From Otis tarda (lineage: Eukaryota > Chordata > Aves > Otidiformes > Otididae), in NCBI GenBank assembly GCA_026413225.1, contig CM048552.1, positions 199,281,553 through 199,345,552 on the forward strand: a DNA stretch of 64,000 nt. The letters run 5' to 3'. This document shows, piece after piece, positions 43,001 to 58,100 of this stretch. The notes under the pieces were generated by a model. It ran no database searches and had not been told where the DNA came from. It saw only the letters and a program-made list of their open reading frames with translations. Position numbers and translations under genes: made by a program. How positions within the stretch are numbered: position 1 is the first letter of the stretch; the number at the start of each line of letters is the position of its first letter.

Positions 43001-46000
43001 CAGCTACAAGTCAGTTGAGTTTGAAAAACCAGTAATATTTTTTATTTTTTCTTAAGCTGCTTCATCTCAGACCTCATACATTGACTAGTATTTATCCAGT
43101 CTTTAGAAGACAGACTGAACTGGAAGTTAATGTGTGGCCTCTTGCTGACTACATTGTGACAATAGTATAAAAGCTTAAAGTCTCAGACCTTGAATTCGCA
43201 AGAATTTAAGATTTTGAAAGCTCTGTGTAGGTGGACTCTACTTTATGACAATGCAATTCTTAGGCATATTTTTGTGTATATAAAAAAAACCTAAATAAAC
43301 CAGGCTGGAGTTGTGTAATGCAAATAATCGCTTACAGGTACAGTAGGGCTGATGTCTGTAGTTCTGCAAGTGGTTAGTTCTTGAAATACATCATGACAGA
43401 ACAGTATTAACCGCTTCACACTTGCTATGAAGTTACTCAACTTCTTAGGCTTGCGGTAAATTGGCAGACTCTCTTTCTGTGGTGAAAACTTTGACATTTA
43501 CTTGAATTAACTCAGGTTTTAATTACTGCCAGGTCTTACTTCCCAGAGAGTGAAGGTCTTCCTGTGTATTTTAGAGGCTTACTGTCTTGTCTTTATGAAT
43601 ATGCCTTGCCTGTGCCTATTTCATGGCTACTTCAGCCTGTATTACGTGACCTTCGAGTGTGAGTAGTCCAGCAAAGCTCACACTCAAGTGTGACAGTTGC
43701 TGTGTCCTAAGTCCTGTTCCTGTGATGGTTGCTAGGGTAGTCTTACCCGTTTCACAGCTTCAAACTGATAGTGGGCTACTGGGACACAAGCAGAATGTCT
43801 TGAGTACTCCTGTGTATCAAGGGCCAGCTGTATCACATTGTGTCTATAAAGAACCCAGATGTTCAGAAACCATCTTGTTTCACAAGAGCAGCATATTTGT
43901 GAAAGTGTATTTGGTACTGTACCGATCAGTCTTGCTATCATGTTGACCACCGAAGTGACAGCCTCGATCAGTTCAGCCAGCTGTATTCCAGGTAAAATAC
44001 CTGAAGCAGTTTCCACAGAAGCGTTTTTCCAAGTGGGTGTCCCATTGATTCCAAAGTTTGATAGCTTTGCCTCTGCTATCAGTGACAACTGTGAAGCAGT
44101 TTGTTTGAGGCAGGTCTATCTCTGGTTCCTTGGAGCAGCATGGCCAATGTCATGCTGAAAGGTCCTGAAACATGGCTTTGCCTTATTTTCGCTTCTGTTG
44201 GGAGAACTGGGGAGATAAATCAGGAAGCAGTGAAGGCAATTCTGAATGTATCTCCCTAGGAAGGTTTTTTTTCTTCTTGATTAATTGAACGTGGATCAAT
44301 TTCCTAATTCAGTTCACTGTGTGACTGAATGAAGACTCATGCTGGTATAACGGGGTCTGCATGGACGGCTGGGGTTTGTACAGAGGACAAGATCAATTCT
44401 TTTAACAGCAGTACTGGTTTATTCTGCCTTAAGAAAAGTGATCAGGAAACTACAGACTGAAGGGACTGTGAAGTGGTAGCTTAAATGCTGCTTTTATTTG
44501 TTTCTTTGTAAGTGAGAATAGAGACAAGCCTAGCTTTTATAGTTTACTTGATTTCGACAATAATTCTGCCCCCTAAAGTTATGGTTTTGAATTATAATTT
44601 CAAATATTGATGTTTGGTATTTAAAAATCTTACATATATCAGATGATATATTTCGCCTAGCGTAAGTGTACTGGTAAGACTGTTTTGCTAATGATTTTCC
44701 TTTGGGCCAAAGTCATCTGTAGTTTTAACATCTGCTGTTTGTAATACATTTAGACATTGCAAGTAAAGATTTCTAGCTGAAATAAGCAAAAAAGCATTAA
44801 TATATACATCTTTCCAGATCTAGAATAGCAAGAAAATTGTACAAGATACTGAAGAAGAAAAAGTCCACTTGGGTAGTTTTTTAGCCAAAATTTATCTTGA
44901 GGAAAGGATTGTTGTTGTTTTCTTGTTTGTTTTTTTTTTTCTTTGTTCTTGGTAGTTAGTGCGACATTTCTAAACTTTCATAAAATGAACAACCACAATG
45001 AATAATGTTACAGGTTTTCTCTGTATTAAGATATCCCAGAGTAAAATTCAGTACAGGCAAAAATATGTTTGAATTCTCTCTCTCTCTCAAAAAACCCCAT
45101 AACTTTGTCTTAAATAATTTTTCATCAGTATTGAAGCATTTCTTTTATGTACTACCAGCCCTCATTTTGCCTGTCTAGCATTTGATTTGTTTTCAACTGC
45201 TAGACTTCCATGTGTCCAAAGTGCAGAAAAAAGGAAAATGTATTGGTTGAGCTGATTTTGAATTGTTTGTGGCTTTTGAGTAGCTTTATAAATGGAATTA
45301 TTTTGCCTGAATTGAGATACAAATTTTTCAAGAAAACTTGTCTGGTTTTTAGTTTTTATATATATTCCTCTTGAAGGCATGAGTATCTGTTATCTTGATC
45401 TTTTTGGTTCTTCGGGAAAAATTCTAGGGAATGTTGTTTGGGGATATTGTTTAACTTAAGTTGTTTAGTTTTTTCCCCACATTTTTTTTCTCCTACATCA
45501 TTTCCACATCACCTTAAATATTTAATTTCTCAATTGCACTTTTTCCTACCTCTGTGGTTAATTTATTTGATAAAATATCTAATCTATAAATAAATAAACA
45601 ATATCTATATATGTATATATTATACACACATATGAAACCTAAGTAGAGGATAAGGGTTTTTTTTTCAGTAGCCTCTGAGCTGGTGTGCTATCATAAGTAT
45701 TTTCCTAGTTAGTTGTGCTAGGAGAGTGAAGAAGCATTGCTATGTTCCGGCTTAATGCCTGAATATGCAGTTAAGAAGATATATGTTTTCTGCTCTAGAG
45801 TAAGCAAAAGAACTGTGAGAGGACACAAATGTGTATCAGACTGCCGTAAGCTGTGAAGGCTCCTCAGTTACAAGGCTTTGTGGAACAGAACAGCAGACTA
45901 GACAAGAAGATAATTGGAGGGAAAAGGTAGATTTATTACTATTTTTTCTCTTAGTACCTCTAAATATGTCAGTATCTGACATCACATATTATTTTCTGTA

Positions 46001-49000
46001 TTGGCAACATTAAATAACATTCTGCTTGTAATTTTTTCTGGATTGAAATGTGAAATTAGATCAGAGTAACAGTTTCAGCACTCTAGACACTGAGCAAGCC
46101 TGGCTTTTGCCAGATAGGATTAGATAGCTCTCATGGGGTAGAGACTTTGTGTGTATTGTAAATGGAAAGTCTGTGCTAAAAGCATAAAATGCCTAAAAGT
46201 GCAAAATGCGTAGGTGTGGCAGCTGGTTTTGTGTGCTCAGCTTCAGTGAGAGAGATGTTGACTTGTTTGAATGTAGCATCCTGGAAGTCGGTAAACAGAA
46301 GCTACCTGTGTGGTGCGTCTGTTGCACGCTGAGTGGACCTCTTGGCTTGGGTGGCTGCCAGCTCTAGAGCCCCTCTGTTGTTCACTGCAGGTTACCTTAA
46401 GCATGTAGTCCTATGAATTTTAGTAGGATTACAGTTAAACTAAGGCATCTGTTAAGTGAAAATTGGGGCCTTAAAGGCTGTCATACTTAAATACTTGGAT
46501 CACATGTATAGAGCTACAATGACTGCATATGCAAAGACCCTTTTTAAAAGGATGAATTAAAATGTAGGTTGTGCTTATTTTGTCTTTACATTTGAGCAGG
46601 AGGCAATGTTCAGAGTCTGTGGAAATAAAAAAAACTTGCTGAATATGCAAAAGTGACATTTGAGCTATATGAGGGGACAAACCCTGAATGAAATATTCTG
46701 ATTTCATTTGTGATAAGTTAAGCATCTGAACATAAGCACCATTTATGTCTAAATTTCCATGGGCATTTGGAGAAAAGCAAAGTTCCACTTTGAGCCTTGG
46801 TGAAACTGTATAAGAGAAGGCTGCTGTTCCATAGTGTTTCTGAGTTAGGATAGGTGATGAAAATTAGTACTTGTTGAATGTAAGGAGACAGCAGAAAATT
46901 GTGGAGAGTTTAGCATTTAAAAAAAAAAACTTCCACGTGTTCATAGTTTAAGTACAGTTTATATTTGTTATCTGAAAGTGCTACAAAACTCTTGATTTTA
47001 GTGCATTCGTTATGAGGATGTTACCTCTCCCATTGTCAGTACCAGTCAGAACTGATGTAGTTTATGCTTTTATTCCAGTAGCAGTCCTTTGAGGCACATC
47101 ATTTGTGGTGGGTTTTGGTGGTACAAAAATTGGGAGGTAAAAAGTTAAATGAGCAAGAGGCAGATTTGGCAGATTCAAAGCAAATGGAGAAAAGGTGATT
47201 ATTCACAAAATGTTTGCTCCAGGATGTTGTGGATATTGGAAGCTTACGTAGATTCAAGGAAAGACTGTACAAGTTCATGAAATGTAAATCCCTTGAGGGT
47301 TGTACAGAAATGGTGTCTGGCTCTTAAGGGCTGAGTTGCAAATGCATGGAGGCGTGCTTTCTTTTTGAACTCTTCATTAGGCATTCACATTTGGCTACTG
47401 CTGGAGAAGACATGTTGGGCTTTGGTTTGATCCAGTATAGCTGCTTTTATGGTTTAATCTGCACGTGGAAAGTGTTCTTTATGACTATAAATAATTTTAT
47501 GATGTGCATAATTTGTGTGCTTTGCCTTTTCAATTTTTTTTTCCAGATTTTTTTCCCATCTTTTATCATACTGTCGCTATAGTCCCTGGATTAGAGTCCA
47601 CTCTGCTAAATGAGAACCAGTTTGCTTTTGTGTTGCTACAGACTGACTTAATTGTGTTTGTGTTTTTTAATCAGGAAATATATTGACATGATACAAAATT
47701 AGGTAAAACTATACCCTGTTCATGGTGGTGGATAAATGAAGTGTAAGTGTATGCATCTTTAAAAACTGTTTTCAGTTCCAAACTAAGTATGGCCTGTAAG
47801 AAGAACCCTTCTCAAAGCTAAGCCTGTTAACCGTGTTCCACAGCACTTAATCAGTATGCAGGAAAGATAAGATAGTCTCTGCTGAGCAATTGCTGGAGAC
47901 AGTTCTTAATAATGATGAATTGTGTTTAAAATACAAAATCAGTACAAAATTGAATGATAGGTAGAAGGTGGTACTTTGAGCAAAATAACATGATAGAGGA
48001 TATACTATCATAGAGTATTTAAATAAGAGTGTGAAGTTCTGAAAAAATTAGAGAGAAACAAACACAGGTTTTTCTATCATACTTTTGAGAAATTGTAAGG
48101 AGAACACAAATGATTTCAGCATAGCAAATCTTCATTTGAATAACTGAATTTTCTGTGATAGTCCATCAGCCTTCAGTCTAGTATGATTCATTTAATAAAT
48201 ATATTTAAATCATAAAGACTGAAACAATGATTATGATATATATACACACACACATAAATATATATATATATATATATCTATATATATGCCCCACGAGATT
48301 ATTTTTATATATTCCTCAAGATAGAGCAAAAAACTCAGGAAAAAATCTCCTGAAGTTTTTTTCTAGTGAAGGGTATGTAGTGCTTCTGTGAAGCCTCCAG
48401 GGCATGAAAGATATCTGTAGAGCAATAGTCTTCAATTTTGGCAGGAACTGTATTTTGTTTTACAGTAGGCATCTGACTGACATGGTGGTGCTTTAAAGGA
48501 GAAAACTTTTTCTAGGCTACCTGTTGGCTCTGCAAGAGTGACACTCTCCAGTCCATTGCTTTTGCATCTCAGATGGTGAAGGTTTATAGTGCAAGGAAAA
48601 GTTAATTTAGCTAGTTTTATAGCATAAGTAGGGCTCATCTTTTAGTGAAAGCCTTAATGATACCAAGAGCTTCAAGTACTTCAAATGCTTCTGCTTTTTT
48701 ATTTAACTATTCTTCCCAAGTATAAATAAGAAGATTGATTAGATTTCCAATACCACCTCTTGCAAACTACATCTGAGCACAATTTTTGATGTATTGAAGG
48801 TCTGATGTTTAATTTGGGTCCCTGAGATTCATTATAGTCCAGACTGAGAGAGAATTCTGGGGAACCTAGCTCAATATGGATGACTTTATTATTTCTTCTT
48901 CTTTTGAGAAATTAACACTTAGCATTTTCAGAAAGGAGACTGAATACAACAGCTTGGCTTAGACCTCAAATCCCGTTTATGATAAAAGACCACCCATTGC

Positions 49001-52000
49001 ACACCGTAACGTATAGTTCTGCATTAAGAGAGAGAGGATGGGACATATTGGATCTCTATCCAGAGAAATTATTTGCAGCCAGTTGCTATCCCAAGACAAG
49101 TAAACTATATGACATTAGGAGCATCTGAGAGGAATCAATTGTGGAACAAACCTGAAATAATATTCTATTGGTTCCAGTAATGATAATAGGGAAAAGTGAG
49201 AATGTTTATTTTCCATGTGCTTTTGAGATTGGACTTTTCAAAAATAGCTTAAAAACGACAGTGCTTCCTTGGAAAAAGAGCTGGTTATCTAAAAGTAAAG
49301 TGATGTGTTTGTGTGTGTGTGTGTGCGTGTGCATGTGTGTTTGTGTATATGTGTGTATACATGTAAAATTTAGGTAGTGCTTAATGCTTTGGAATAGGAA
49401 GTGAAAGAAAGAAAAATAATCAGTGCCTTGAAAGCAAACAAAAGAAAAAAACCCAAATCACCCTGAAAATTAACATTCAAAATTGCAGGTGTGCCAGCAT
49501 GTTTAATTTTAGGTTTGGGAATCGAGACTATAAACACAGATATTTTTCTGCAATAGAAATATTTGGTTGTCAAAATTTACCTGTCATATGTTTTCATAAC
49601 ACATGGTTGAGTGGCCTTTCATTGTGACATAGCCAATGCAGAACTTAAATACAGTTGTAGTAATGCTTTTAGACTTACGATATATAAAGAATAATTTTAA
49701 AAATTATTTAATTATTTATCCGCAGAAAAATATAGCTGAGACACTTGTATAAAAACTAGAATGCTGAGGATTAATGATCCCCGCTAAATGTACAATAAAA
49801 ATCTGTAATTTCATTTGGAACTTCAGATGGTGGGGAGATACAGCAGCAGATGGCTATTGGCCTGGTTACTCTCAGATGTTTTCAGCTCATCATAATTTTG
49901 AATTCCTGCTGTTCCATCATGCTTGAATCTCGTCTGCAGGATGGCTGTGCCATTTTTTCTTCAGCAAAAGTTTATGTTTTCCTTACAGAGAATTGACTAG
50001 CTCTAACTGGAACAGGGAATAATAAAATGGGCGTGTCTTTGCAGAACGTCTTTAAAATCACTAGTGCATACTTTTAAAAAATTCAAATTTCCAATTTGAA
50101 ATGGAAAGGTAGAACCTCGCCTGTGCTCCTCTTGGTCCTCACACAGCCTTAGTAAACACATGGTATTGCACCTTTTTGGATTTCAAATAATTTACACGTA
50201 AAACCAATTATAAAAGTGTGATCCATGAATCAATAATGTGTTTTGTATGTTTAACCAATGAATCACAATTATTGTGTTCAAAATGAGATTTTAAAAGGAG
50301 AATTTGATCGTCCAATGTCTGCTAATTACTTCAGTGTAATTATAAGTCTCTTTAGCTGTTGCTACCGACATAAAGCAGAAACATTTAATAGAAATAGGCT
50401 GTTTAAGAGGAACAATTAAACTATGCACCCATCCTTCTGAAAGGAATTAAGATGTTTGGCTTTTGGCCAGCACATCTGGATAACGACATACTTTCAGCTA
50501 GCAGCATGGTTTGCGTATTTGTGCACATGAGATTTTTGCAGAGGTTCTGCACTGCACTACAGGGCTGTGGAGGGCAGGGCTCTCCACCAGTACCTGAAAT
50601 GGGTGCATCGCTACCAATGTCAGTATTTACTTGCCCGTTCTGTTCTGCCCGTAAGCCCAGAGGAACTGCTTCTAGCTAAGATGATGTTACAGGTTCATTG
50701 CTTTTTCAAGTCTTTGACTTTCTTCTGATGTCTCCCAAAGTAACAGCAGTGGTAAAGGCTTGAGGGTATGGATATAGATGAGTAGAAGCTTAAAAGGACA
50801 CAGAGTTGAATCTTTATTCTGCAAAATCTGGTTGTCCACATTCTTCCTCTACCTCTTTTTCCTTTTTTGAAGACTCCTATTCTAGATATACTCATTTAAT
50901 ACTACTTTTTCAGATTCGACTACTTCTCTTTCTAATAAAAATGCATTATTAAGCTCCCTCATTTGCCTGAATTAGTATTTCTGATTGGGTTAATCTGTTC
51001 CTTTCGGTTTGTAAAATTATCGTTTTTGATACTGCACTCTATGTAAATACCTCATCTACAGAGCTGGGGTAAATTTATTTTCTAAGTAGTGAATATTGAG
51101 ACCTGAACTTTTTTGAAACTTCTTACAGTTTTTTTTTTTCCTGGACTTTTATAGTTACTCATTACTAATTTTTTATATTTACTTAAGTAAATGCTATTTT
51201 TATTTACATTTGCTGAATTTCTGCTTGTTACCTTCTTGTTCTTGTATTACATTTGTCTTTAATATGACCACAAATTCTTGTTTCATATTAAGAGGGGACA
51301 TGCTGCAATACCTTTCTTTTTTATGGTGTGAGTATATATATTTTGTATCAGATGTTCTTGCTATAGAAGCAAGCCTTCTTAATCATTGCATTTTAAAAAA
51401 TTTCTTACATCCCATACCTATTGTGGCTCACTGATGCTATGGTTAACTGGTTAACCATTTCAAAGTGTACCTAACAATTTAAAATATCAAACTGCATCTT
51501 CAGACCTTTTTTAAAAGTTGTGTTTGCAAGGTTGTGTGGCTTGCTGACAGCCAGTATTATTGTTAAGTTAGACTTAATCACTTTAGTTTTCCCTATTACT
51601 AGACACATCACTGGACACATTACAAGCTGCTGTAAATTACACATTACTAGTTCCAATCTTACTTCCACAGGCTGACAGTATGACTCTTACTGAATTTGAT
51701 TTGAGGTTTGTATGTGTGTCCATTCTACTCACGAGATACTGTTCTGCTTGCCCTATCTCAGACATGCTCTAAGAAAATAAGTAGTGAGAATAAATAGAAA
51801 GATTTTTGAATGCTGGGATGATGGGAGCCATTCAGTATAAAGAAGAGATGAACAGGAAGGTCAGGTCAGTTATTTTGAGTAATAAACAGTTTAGCTAAAA
51901 TACTCTTTTTCATAAAGTAAGAACAGAAAATTGTTGAATTTAAAAGGCAACCAATTTTGTATCAATAAGATGAAATTACATTTTTACATAACATGTTATT

Positions 52001-52119
52001 AACCTGTGTCACTCACTGACTGGGGGAAAGACAGGATAGAGACCAAACAATTAGTAGTTGTCCAAGTACCTAATTGTTTTATAATAATGAATGTTTTGAC
52101 TTATAAATAGGAATTATGG

Positions 52120-52156
<37 letters not shown>

Positions 52157-55100
52157 TCTCATGCTTTATACATAAACTTAGCACTACCTGATGAAGATAC
52201 TCTTCTGTAGGGTAGTTCATTTCTGTCTTATGGCCTGCATTAGATTTTCTAATGCTTCTCCTCACTGTTAAGTGAAAGGCCCTGATTATGGCACACAAAC
52301 TTTTTGGTCTTGTAAAATCTTTTACATCCCATTTTTATATTAGCTCAGTCTCTTTTGAAGTTGTAATAGTGATGCTTATTACTGTGTTTACTGAGTCTTT
52401 CTGGAAATACAAAATTTTTAACCTAGGTTGAAGTTTGTTCTTGCTTCCCTTCCCCATGCTGTGGTTTCCCTTAAGCTTTTTTTTTTTTTTTCCCCACTGT
52501 AAGAAACCCAAATCAAAGATACAAGTTTTATACAGTGGACTACTGTTACAGAACTGTGACTATTTTAGTTTCATCTTGCTGTGAGAATGGGCTCCCTACT
52601 GATTTTGTAGGCGTTACCTCGAAGTGGGCAGTTCCATTATTCACAACAAGTGCCAGACCCTGAAGGTAGCTTAGATGCTTTGAAACTTTTGTTACATGGA
52701 GACTCTGGGTAGTAACTACGCTGAACTCCTCACTGATGAGATGCTCCCTTACAAGTAGCCAGCGCTTTAGGAGGCAGACTGCTCCTTCCAAATGGGGCTG
52801 ACTCATCCTGCCGATCCCGGTGGTCGTCCTGTCTAAATGCAGCCTCTAAATGCAGCAATGAGAGCTGCACAAAAGGGTAACTGAAATGAGAGAAGAGTAA
52901 TTGAAAATACCAGAAGACAGTGGATGGAAGAAATAGCTCTGTCCAGCATGCTGAGAAGTGCTCGATGTCTTCTGGACACTTACTTGAGATTGATATGACA
53001 CTTTTCCAGTAGAGGAATACGGCAATGTTCAAAGCATTTGCACTGGACATACATTATAAGAGAAAGGAAACAAGTTGTATGCTTAGTGCAGCATCTAATT
53101 TGTCCATAGTGTTTGGCTGTAGAGGTTTGTTCCTTGCTGAAGACTGTTGCTGAGCTTCGTAATTCCTTCATTACACTGTGCTTGTACCACTCAGTGTAGC
53201 TCTTGGTAAACATCTGCAGGCAGCTCTCAGCTCACGCAGCATGTAGCTTTTTGTTGGCTCAGTAATTAAAAAAAACATGTTTGTTTTTCCTAGCTCAAGG
53301 TGCTCCCTGTCCCACAATACACTGTTAAAATATATGTTATTCTCTTTAGCTATTAACATTGAAAAGCAGTTCCAATTGAGTAGAGCCTCTCTCAGGTGCT
53401 TGGGTTGCTTAGTCCCTTTGTTCAGCTGCTCCAGTGTCTGTTCCTCAAATTAAGCTGTGCACCTGTGGCAGAGCTTTTCCATTTCCTCCTGCTGGAACAG
53501 ACATCATCTCTGGGGAGTTCAAAAATCTTTTTTAGAGCTGCATTTTATTTATTCATGTATTTAATTTAAGGCATTTATCTTTCAAAACCAGACTTGTCTG
53601 CTTTGTTTTGTTCAGTTGAGTGTTAATTGCTATATAGTGGTTTTTACATTTGGTGAGAACAACTGTGTACTTTGCATATTTAATTGGTCTGAAGTAAAAA
53701 TTCATGTTCCTTAATGAATGACAACAAACAATTCCCACACTATCTTTGCTCATTTCAGACTGTAAATTATATTGTTTGTGTAGCAGTCATCACAAGATTC
53801 AGGGACTGTGACTAAGCCTCCAGTTTCAACTTTAACCTTTAATAATATGTATTGTATTTGAACTACTTTAATATGTATTTTAAAACCTATATTATACTTA
53901 CATAAATAGAGATATTATTTATCTGATGATAATTATTAATTAACAATTATTGTATTACTGTCACCATCATTTCTGTTTATTACATAGCTTAATGTGTTTA
54001 ATATTTAATAATGTTTATTCAGTAAGTCATTAATTCAGAAACTTGAGAAGTTTAAAAGCAAGTGAAAACAGATGCAAAAAGCCAGACTCACGTGAATCTC
54101 TATGTAAAGCACAAAAAGATAATTATTGCCTGTTTTATGAAAGATAGTAACAGTTCCTGGGAATGTTTGTAAGGTCTCCTGGATGATTTCATAGTTTGTT
54201 AGTTGGAAAGAAAGTGGTTTCTCCGTTCTTGTGCTATGCTGAATGGCACATAGGTGTTACTATATACCATGTCATGTAGCTGTAGGAATGCAAGTCTATA
54301 AATGTGTAATGAAATTATCAACAAATAAAATGAGAGTTTTAAGTACACTCTTTCAGTTAGATTGGTATCCACACTCCTTTGAATCCTTCAGAAAAGTCTA
54401 ATACTTCTATGAGTCATGGCTTTTCCCTCCAAAGGCTTTTTCCCAGTACACCACATTTGCTGAAGTGTAGAGGAATTCTGTTCTGTATTGCACTTGTGTG
54501 AGTTTGCCCATTGCAAATGTCAGATGCTTTGCCCCATAATTCCCAGGCTCACCCTTTGGCTCATTTTAAAGGTTTATGTTTTACTTGTCACCCTCCATTA
54601 TTTTTGTATTTTATTATTGTCGAATAGGAAAATCTTAAATTTAGAATGCAAATAATTAATTTATTGTTCAAATGTCATCTTCTGATACTGCTATAACCAT
54701 TTGATCATATTTTTTTTTCTGCCAGAAAGCTTTCTGCTTCTGATGTGTTTAGAAATAGATTTAGTATTTACTGTGAGTAAGATCCTCCTCAAATTAAACT
54801 TTTGCCTTGCTTTTTAATGTTAATACAATTAACTTTCTATATTTATGCTGTGTTTTTATTCAGTTCTATTTTGTTTTACTTCTGAAAGAGGTCTTTACCT
54901 CTAATAACATCTTTAATCTTCTGAATAATCATGCCTGGCATATTTGATCCATTGGATTTGTCTTGGTTCATAGTGTGCATTTACTTTTAGTCTCTAACAT
55001 GACTTCACATTAGTCTTCATGCTGTCCATAATTATTTTATCCTTTCATCTGCTCTTTTTAATTTCTCTTTGATGGACCACTTCTTTGTTTGTACTTTGTC

Positions 55101-58100
55101 TTCTAAAGCTCAATATTACTATAATTTTTTGCCTTTTCCTTTTCTCTGGAATATTTAATCTAAATATATTATGGTCAGTCTCATGTGCCTCGTGTCAGGA
55201 CTCTAGACTCTTTGAAATTAGAAAAAAAACACAAAACCTCACAAAACCCATAAAAACCTGCCAGCTGTAGGGTTCTGACTCAAAGAATTCAGTATGTATT
55301 GTATCTAAATGTTTATAATTTATGCATCGTTTCATGTTGTGTAAATGGGAGCCTGCTGAAAACTCTCATTAGAACTTAGAAATGCCCTACTGTCTTCCTC
55401 TCTCCTTTCATTGTACACATCTATGGTTCTTAAGTTTCCTATCCCTTCTTGTTTTTTTTTTTTTAAAAAAAGAAAACATGAAGATGATTCCATAGTCTTC
55501 ACAGGCAACTGCACTGTTGTTCTACAGTCCTTAATGTTAGAAGAACGTTTCTCTTACCTAGCTTGCATTTCTTCTGCAGTTTAAACCTTTTTGTTTTTCT
55601 CTTATTCAGCACATATTCAGTTTACCAAAACTTTTTGAGTTTTTGCAACCTACCAATGTCTGTTCCCTAATTTTGCCTTCTTTCTCTTCCAGGTCTTTTT
55701 TTTTAATAACTGTTTCTTGTCCTCTAGTCATTCTTCTTGCATTTTTCCAGTTTCTCTCGTTAAATTTGCATCTTTCTTGAAGCAACACAAAGATGTTGGG
55801 ACCTTTAAAGGTTCCTTCCAACCCAAACTGTTCTATGATTCTATGTGGGGAAGGAGGGACCTGATTAACTTGAAATCAGATTCACTTGAAATCAGCATAT
55901 TTTTGGAGACTCCACAGGGGCAGCAGACCCCGTCACAGTTTTCACAGAATAATCTAACAAGTCACCATTTCTGAAGGGTCCTGTTTACGTGAAATCCCCG
56001 GTCAGATGCGTCTTTCTACTCATTCAACTCCTTTTACTTGCTTCCCCATCTGCATGTGAATTCAAATGATCCTCTTAGGAGAGCTGCTATATCCCTGCTT
56101 GGCCACGTGGGTTTGGTAGATTTGGGAAAAGGTGTTGTTTTTCCTCTGCAAAGGTCTGTTTCTTTTCAGACTAATTAGGAACACTCTGGATTTTTGAGTT
56201 TTCACTGCCACATCTGTGGCTATGTCTTCAGCTTCCAAACTTGTAGAGTTATCCAAGTCTTTAAACAACTAGGGCATTTGTCATGTTTCCTATGATATGT
56301 TCTGTTGGCATTAACTTCATCTTTGCTTTCCCTATCTGCTGTGTATAAATTTTTAAAATTATTCCCTGTTTCCGTTCTATCTTTTTGTACTGCTCTTTTT
56401 ATGATTTTTCTCTACATGATTATCTTGTGTTAAGTCTAAAATATTTAGCCTGTGAGTATATTTCTCTTTTCCACCATTGCAAACAAAATTTTGTGCTTAT
56501 TTCAACCAAGTGTTGCAGATGGGTGAGTTTCTTGTTGTCAAGTGAACAGTATACTCCTTAGGAAATACTTTTTTTACTCCTCATTCTGGTTTTTAAAACT
56601 GTTTTTTCTTTGACCTTTCTCTTCCTCAGTGCCTTCAACTGTTAAAATTGTTTCTGCTGTCTATCACAGTATTGAGTCTTGCTAAGTCATAGGTTGTTTA
56701 AGCATTACAGTATTCACAAATGTCTACCTGTTTGTTTTTTTTTTTTTTAATATGCAGAAAGAAATGACCAGTGCCCTAGCAATACTGAATTGGTTACCTC
56801 TTCATTATCATATCCAGAATATTCCATTTGCATTTATATCCCATTTTAAAGTGTTGTACATCCTGCTGCTTTTCCCTCATGTTGTATTCTTTTATCATCC
56901 TGTTATCCTTTGTCTTTGCTCATCTAATGCTGATCATTGTTTTTTTGTTGTTGTCACATTTTCGAATTAATAGTGCTTTTCACGCTATAGCGGTAACTAG
57001 GTCTCACACCTGTCTGAGCAGCATAGTGATGAATTGAAAACACAGTCCCTCCCTCTGGTTGTCTCTGTCTCTAGCCGGGTTTGACCTTTAGCACATGGCA
57101 AGTGTGGAGTGAGGTACCACAGCCTTTTCCTCCTATTGGAACAAATCACCTCTTTTCCCCTTCCCAATACAGAGAAGACACCTTATCTTGTGAAAAAGTA
57201 ACAGCTGAGGCAGACACCTGGCTGATGCTGGAAATAAGTGATGGTGTATGTGTATTACCTGAAAATACCATTATTGCCATTGGAGCCAGACTAGTGTTGG
57301 TTATCTTGGTTTGCATTGCAAAATGAGGTTTGCCTTTGGTGATACAGAAGAGAGAAATTTGGCTTACCTAGACAGCTTTTTAGTCCATAACTTTGACCAT
57401 CATGTGACTTTTCTTGGAAAAATAGAATTAAGGTGTTGAAGTTAGAATACTTGAGTATCTACAGAATTTTCAGACTTTATTGAGGTTTCTGGGACAAGCT
57501 TTCATTAGGCAGGGATGGCAGATGTAAAGCAGACATCAGTTGTTTGGTGGAAAATAGCTTCAAATTGGGATTAATAAAGTTGTTTATAAAATTTGACAAA
57601 GACTGTCCTAATATCACCAAATTTAATGATGTCCCCATTATTTGCTCTAATTTAATCAACCTGTTTACCTAAACGTTGTTGTAGTATAATCAAGAACCTC
57701 TCAGACTTTTTAATTTCTTTTTTTTTATTCTTAATCTTTTCAGAACATGAAATACTTTTCTGGTGAAGAATTTCTGCCTTTTTAAATTTTTATTTTTATA
57801 TGCGTGTGTATATATGTATCTACATCTATCTATCTTTATTTAAGTCTGAGAACACCCCTGTGAAGCGAGAATGTTCTGTTGTCCGTGTTTTGGAGGGAGC
57901 TGAGCTGATCTGTCCCTTGATAGGATGTCTGTCATCTGAACAGACGTCTATTGACTGAAAAGGTAGTAGCTTCCATTCCAAATGAGAAGGTCGTTGGTGA
58001 GAGCAGATGGAGGCACAGGGAGACTGAAGGCTGGGCAGGTAAAGGGAGTGATACAGAACAGCACTTAGCACTCCAGTGCTTTGCTTGTAGGCAGCTGGCA

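Larger units (their letters stand above)
42481..50039 (+). other. Intron 10 of CWF19L2, left part
   Basis: AT-rich intron DNA. The open frames around 43659-44158 on both strands have no family similarity. Two dinucleotide tracts (48236-48288 and 49303-49364) and an AT-rich patch at 45580-45635 are the only clear structures. Confidence 0.6.
50441..56739 (+). other. Intron 10 of CWF19L2, middle part, T-rich
   Basis: The plus strand is strongly T/C-biased over much of 50.7-56.7 kb, with many pyrimidine runs. No exon was found. Apart from a 33-T run and a CR1 scrap at 55794-55846, the origin of this stretch is unknown; decayed antisense transposon sequence is possible. Confidence 0.5.

Noticed and set aside
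43659-44158. Overlapping frames of 95-118 codons on both strands in intron 10
   Set aside because: No family similarity and no LINE or retroviral motif; treated as chance frames.
48236-49364. Dinucleotide tracts considered as regulatory or structured elements
   Set aside because: They are ordinary microsatellites; alternating sequence alone does not support a function.
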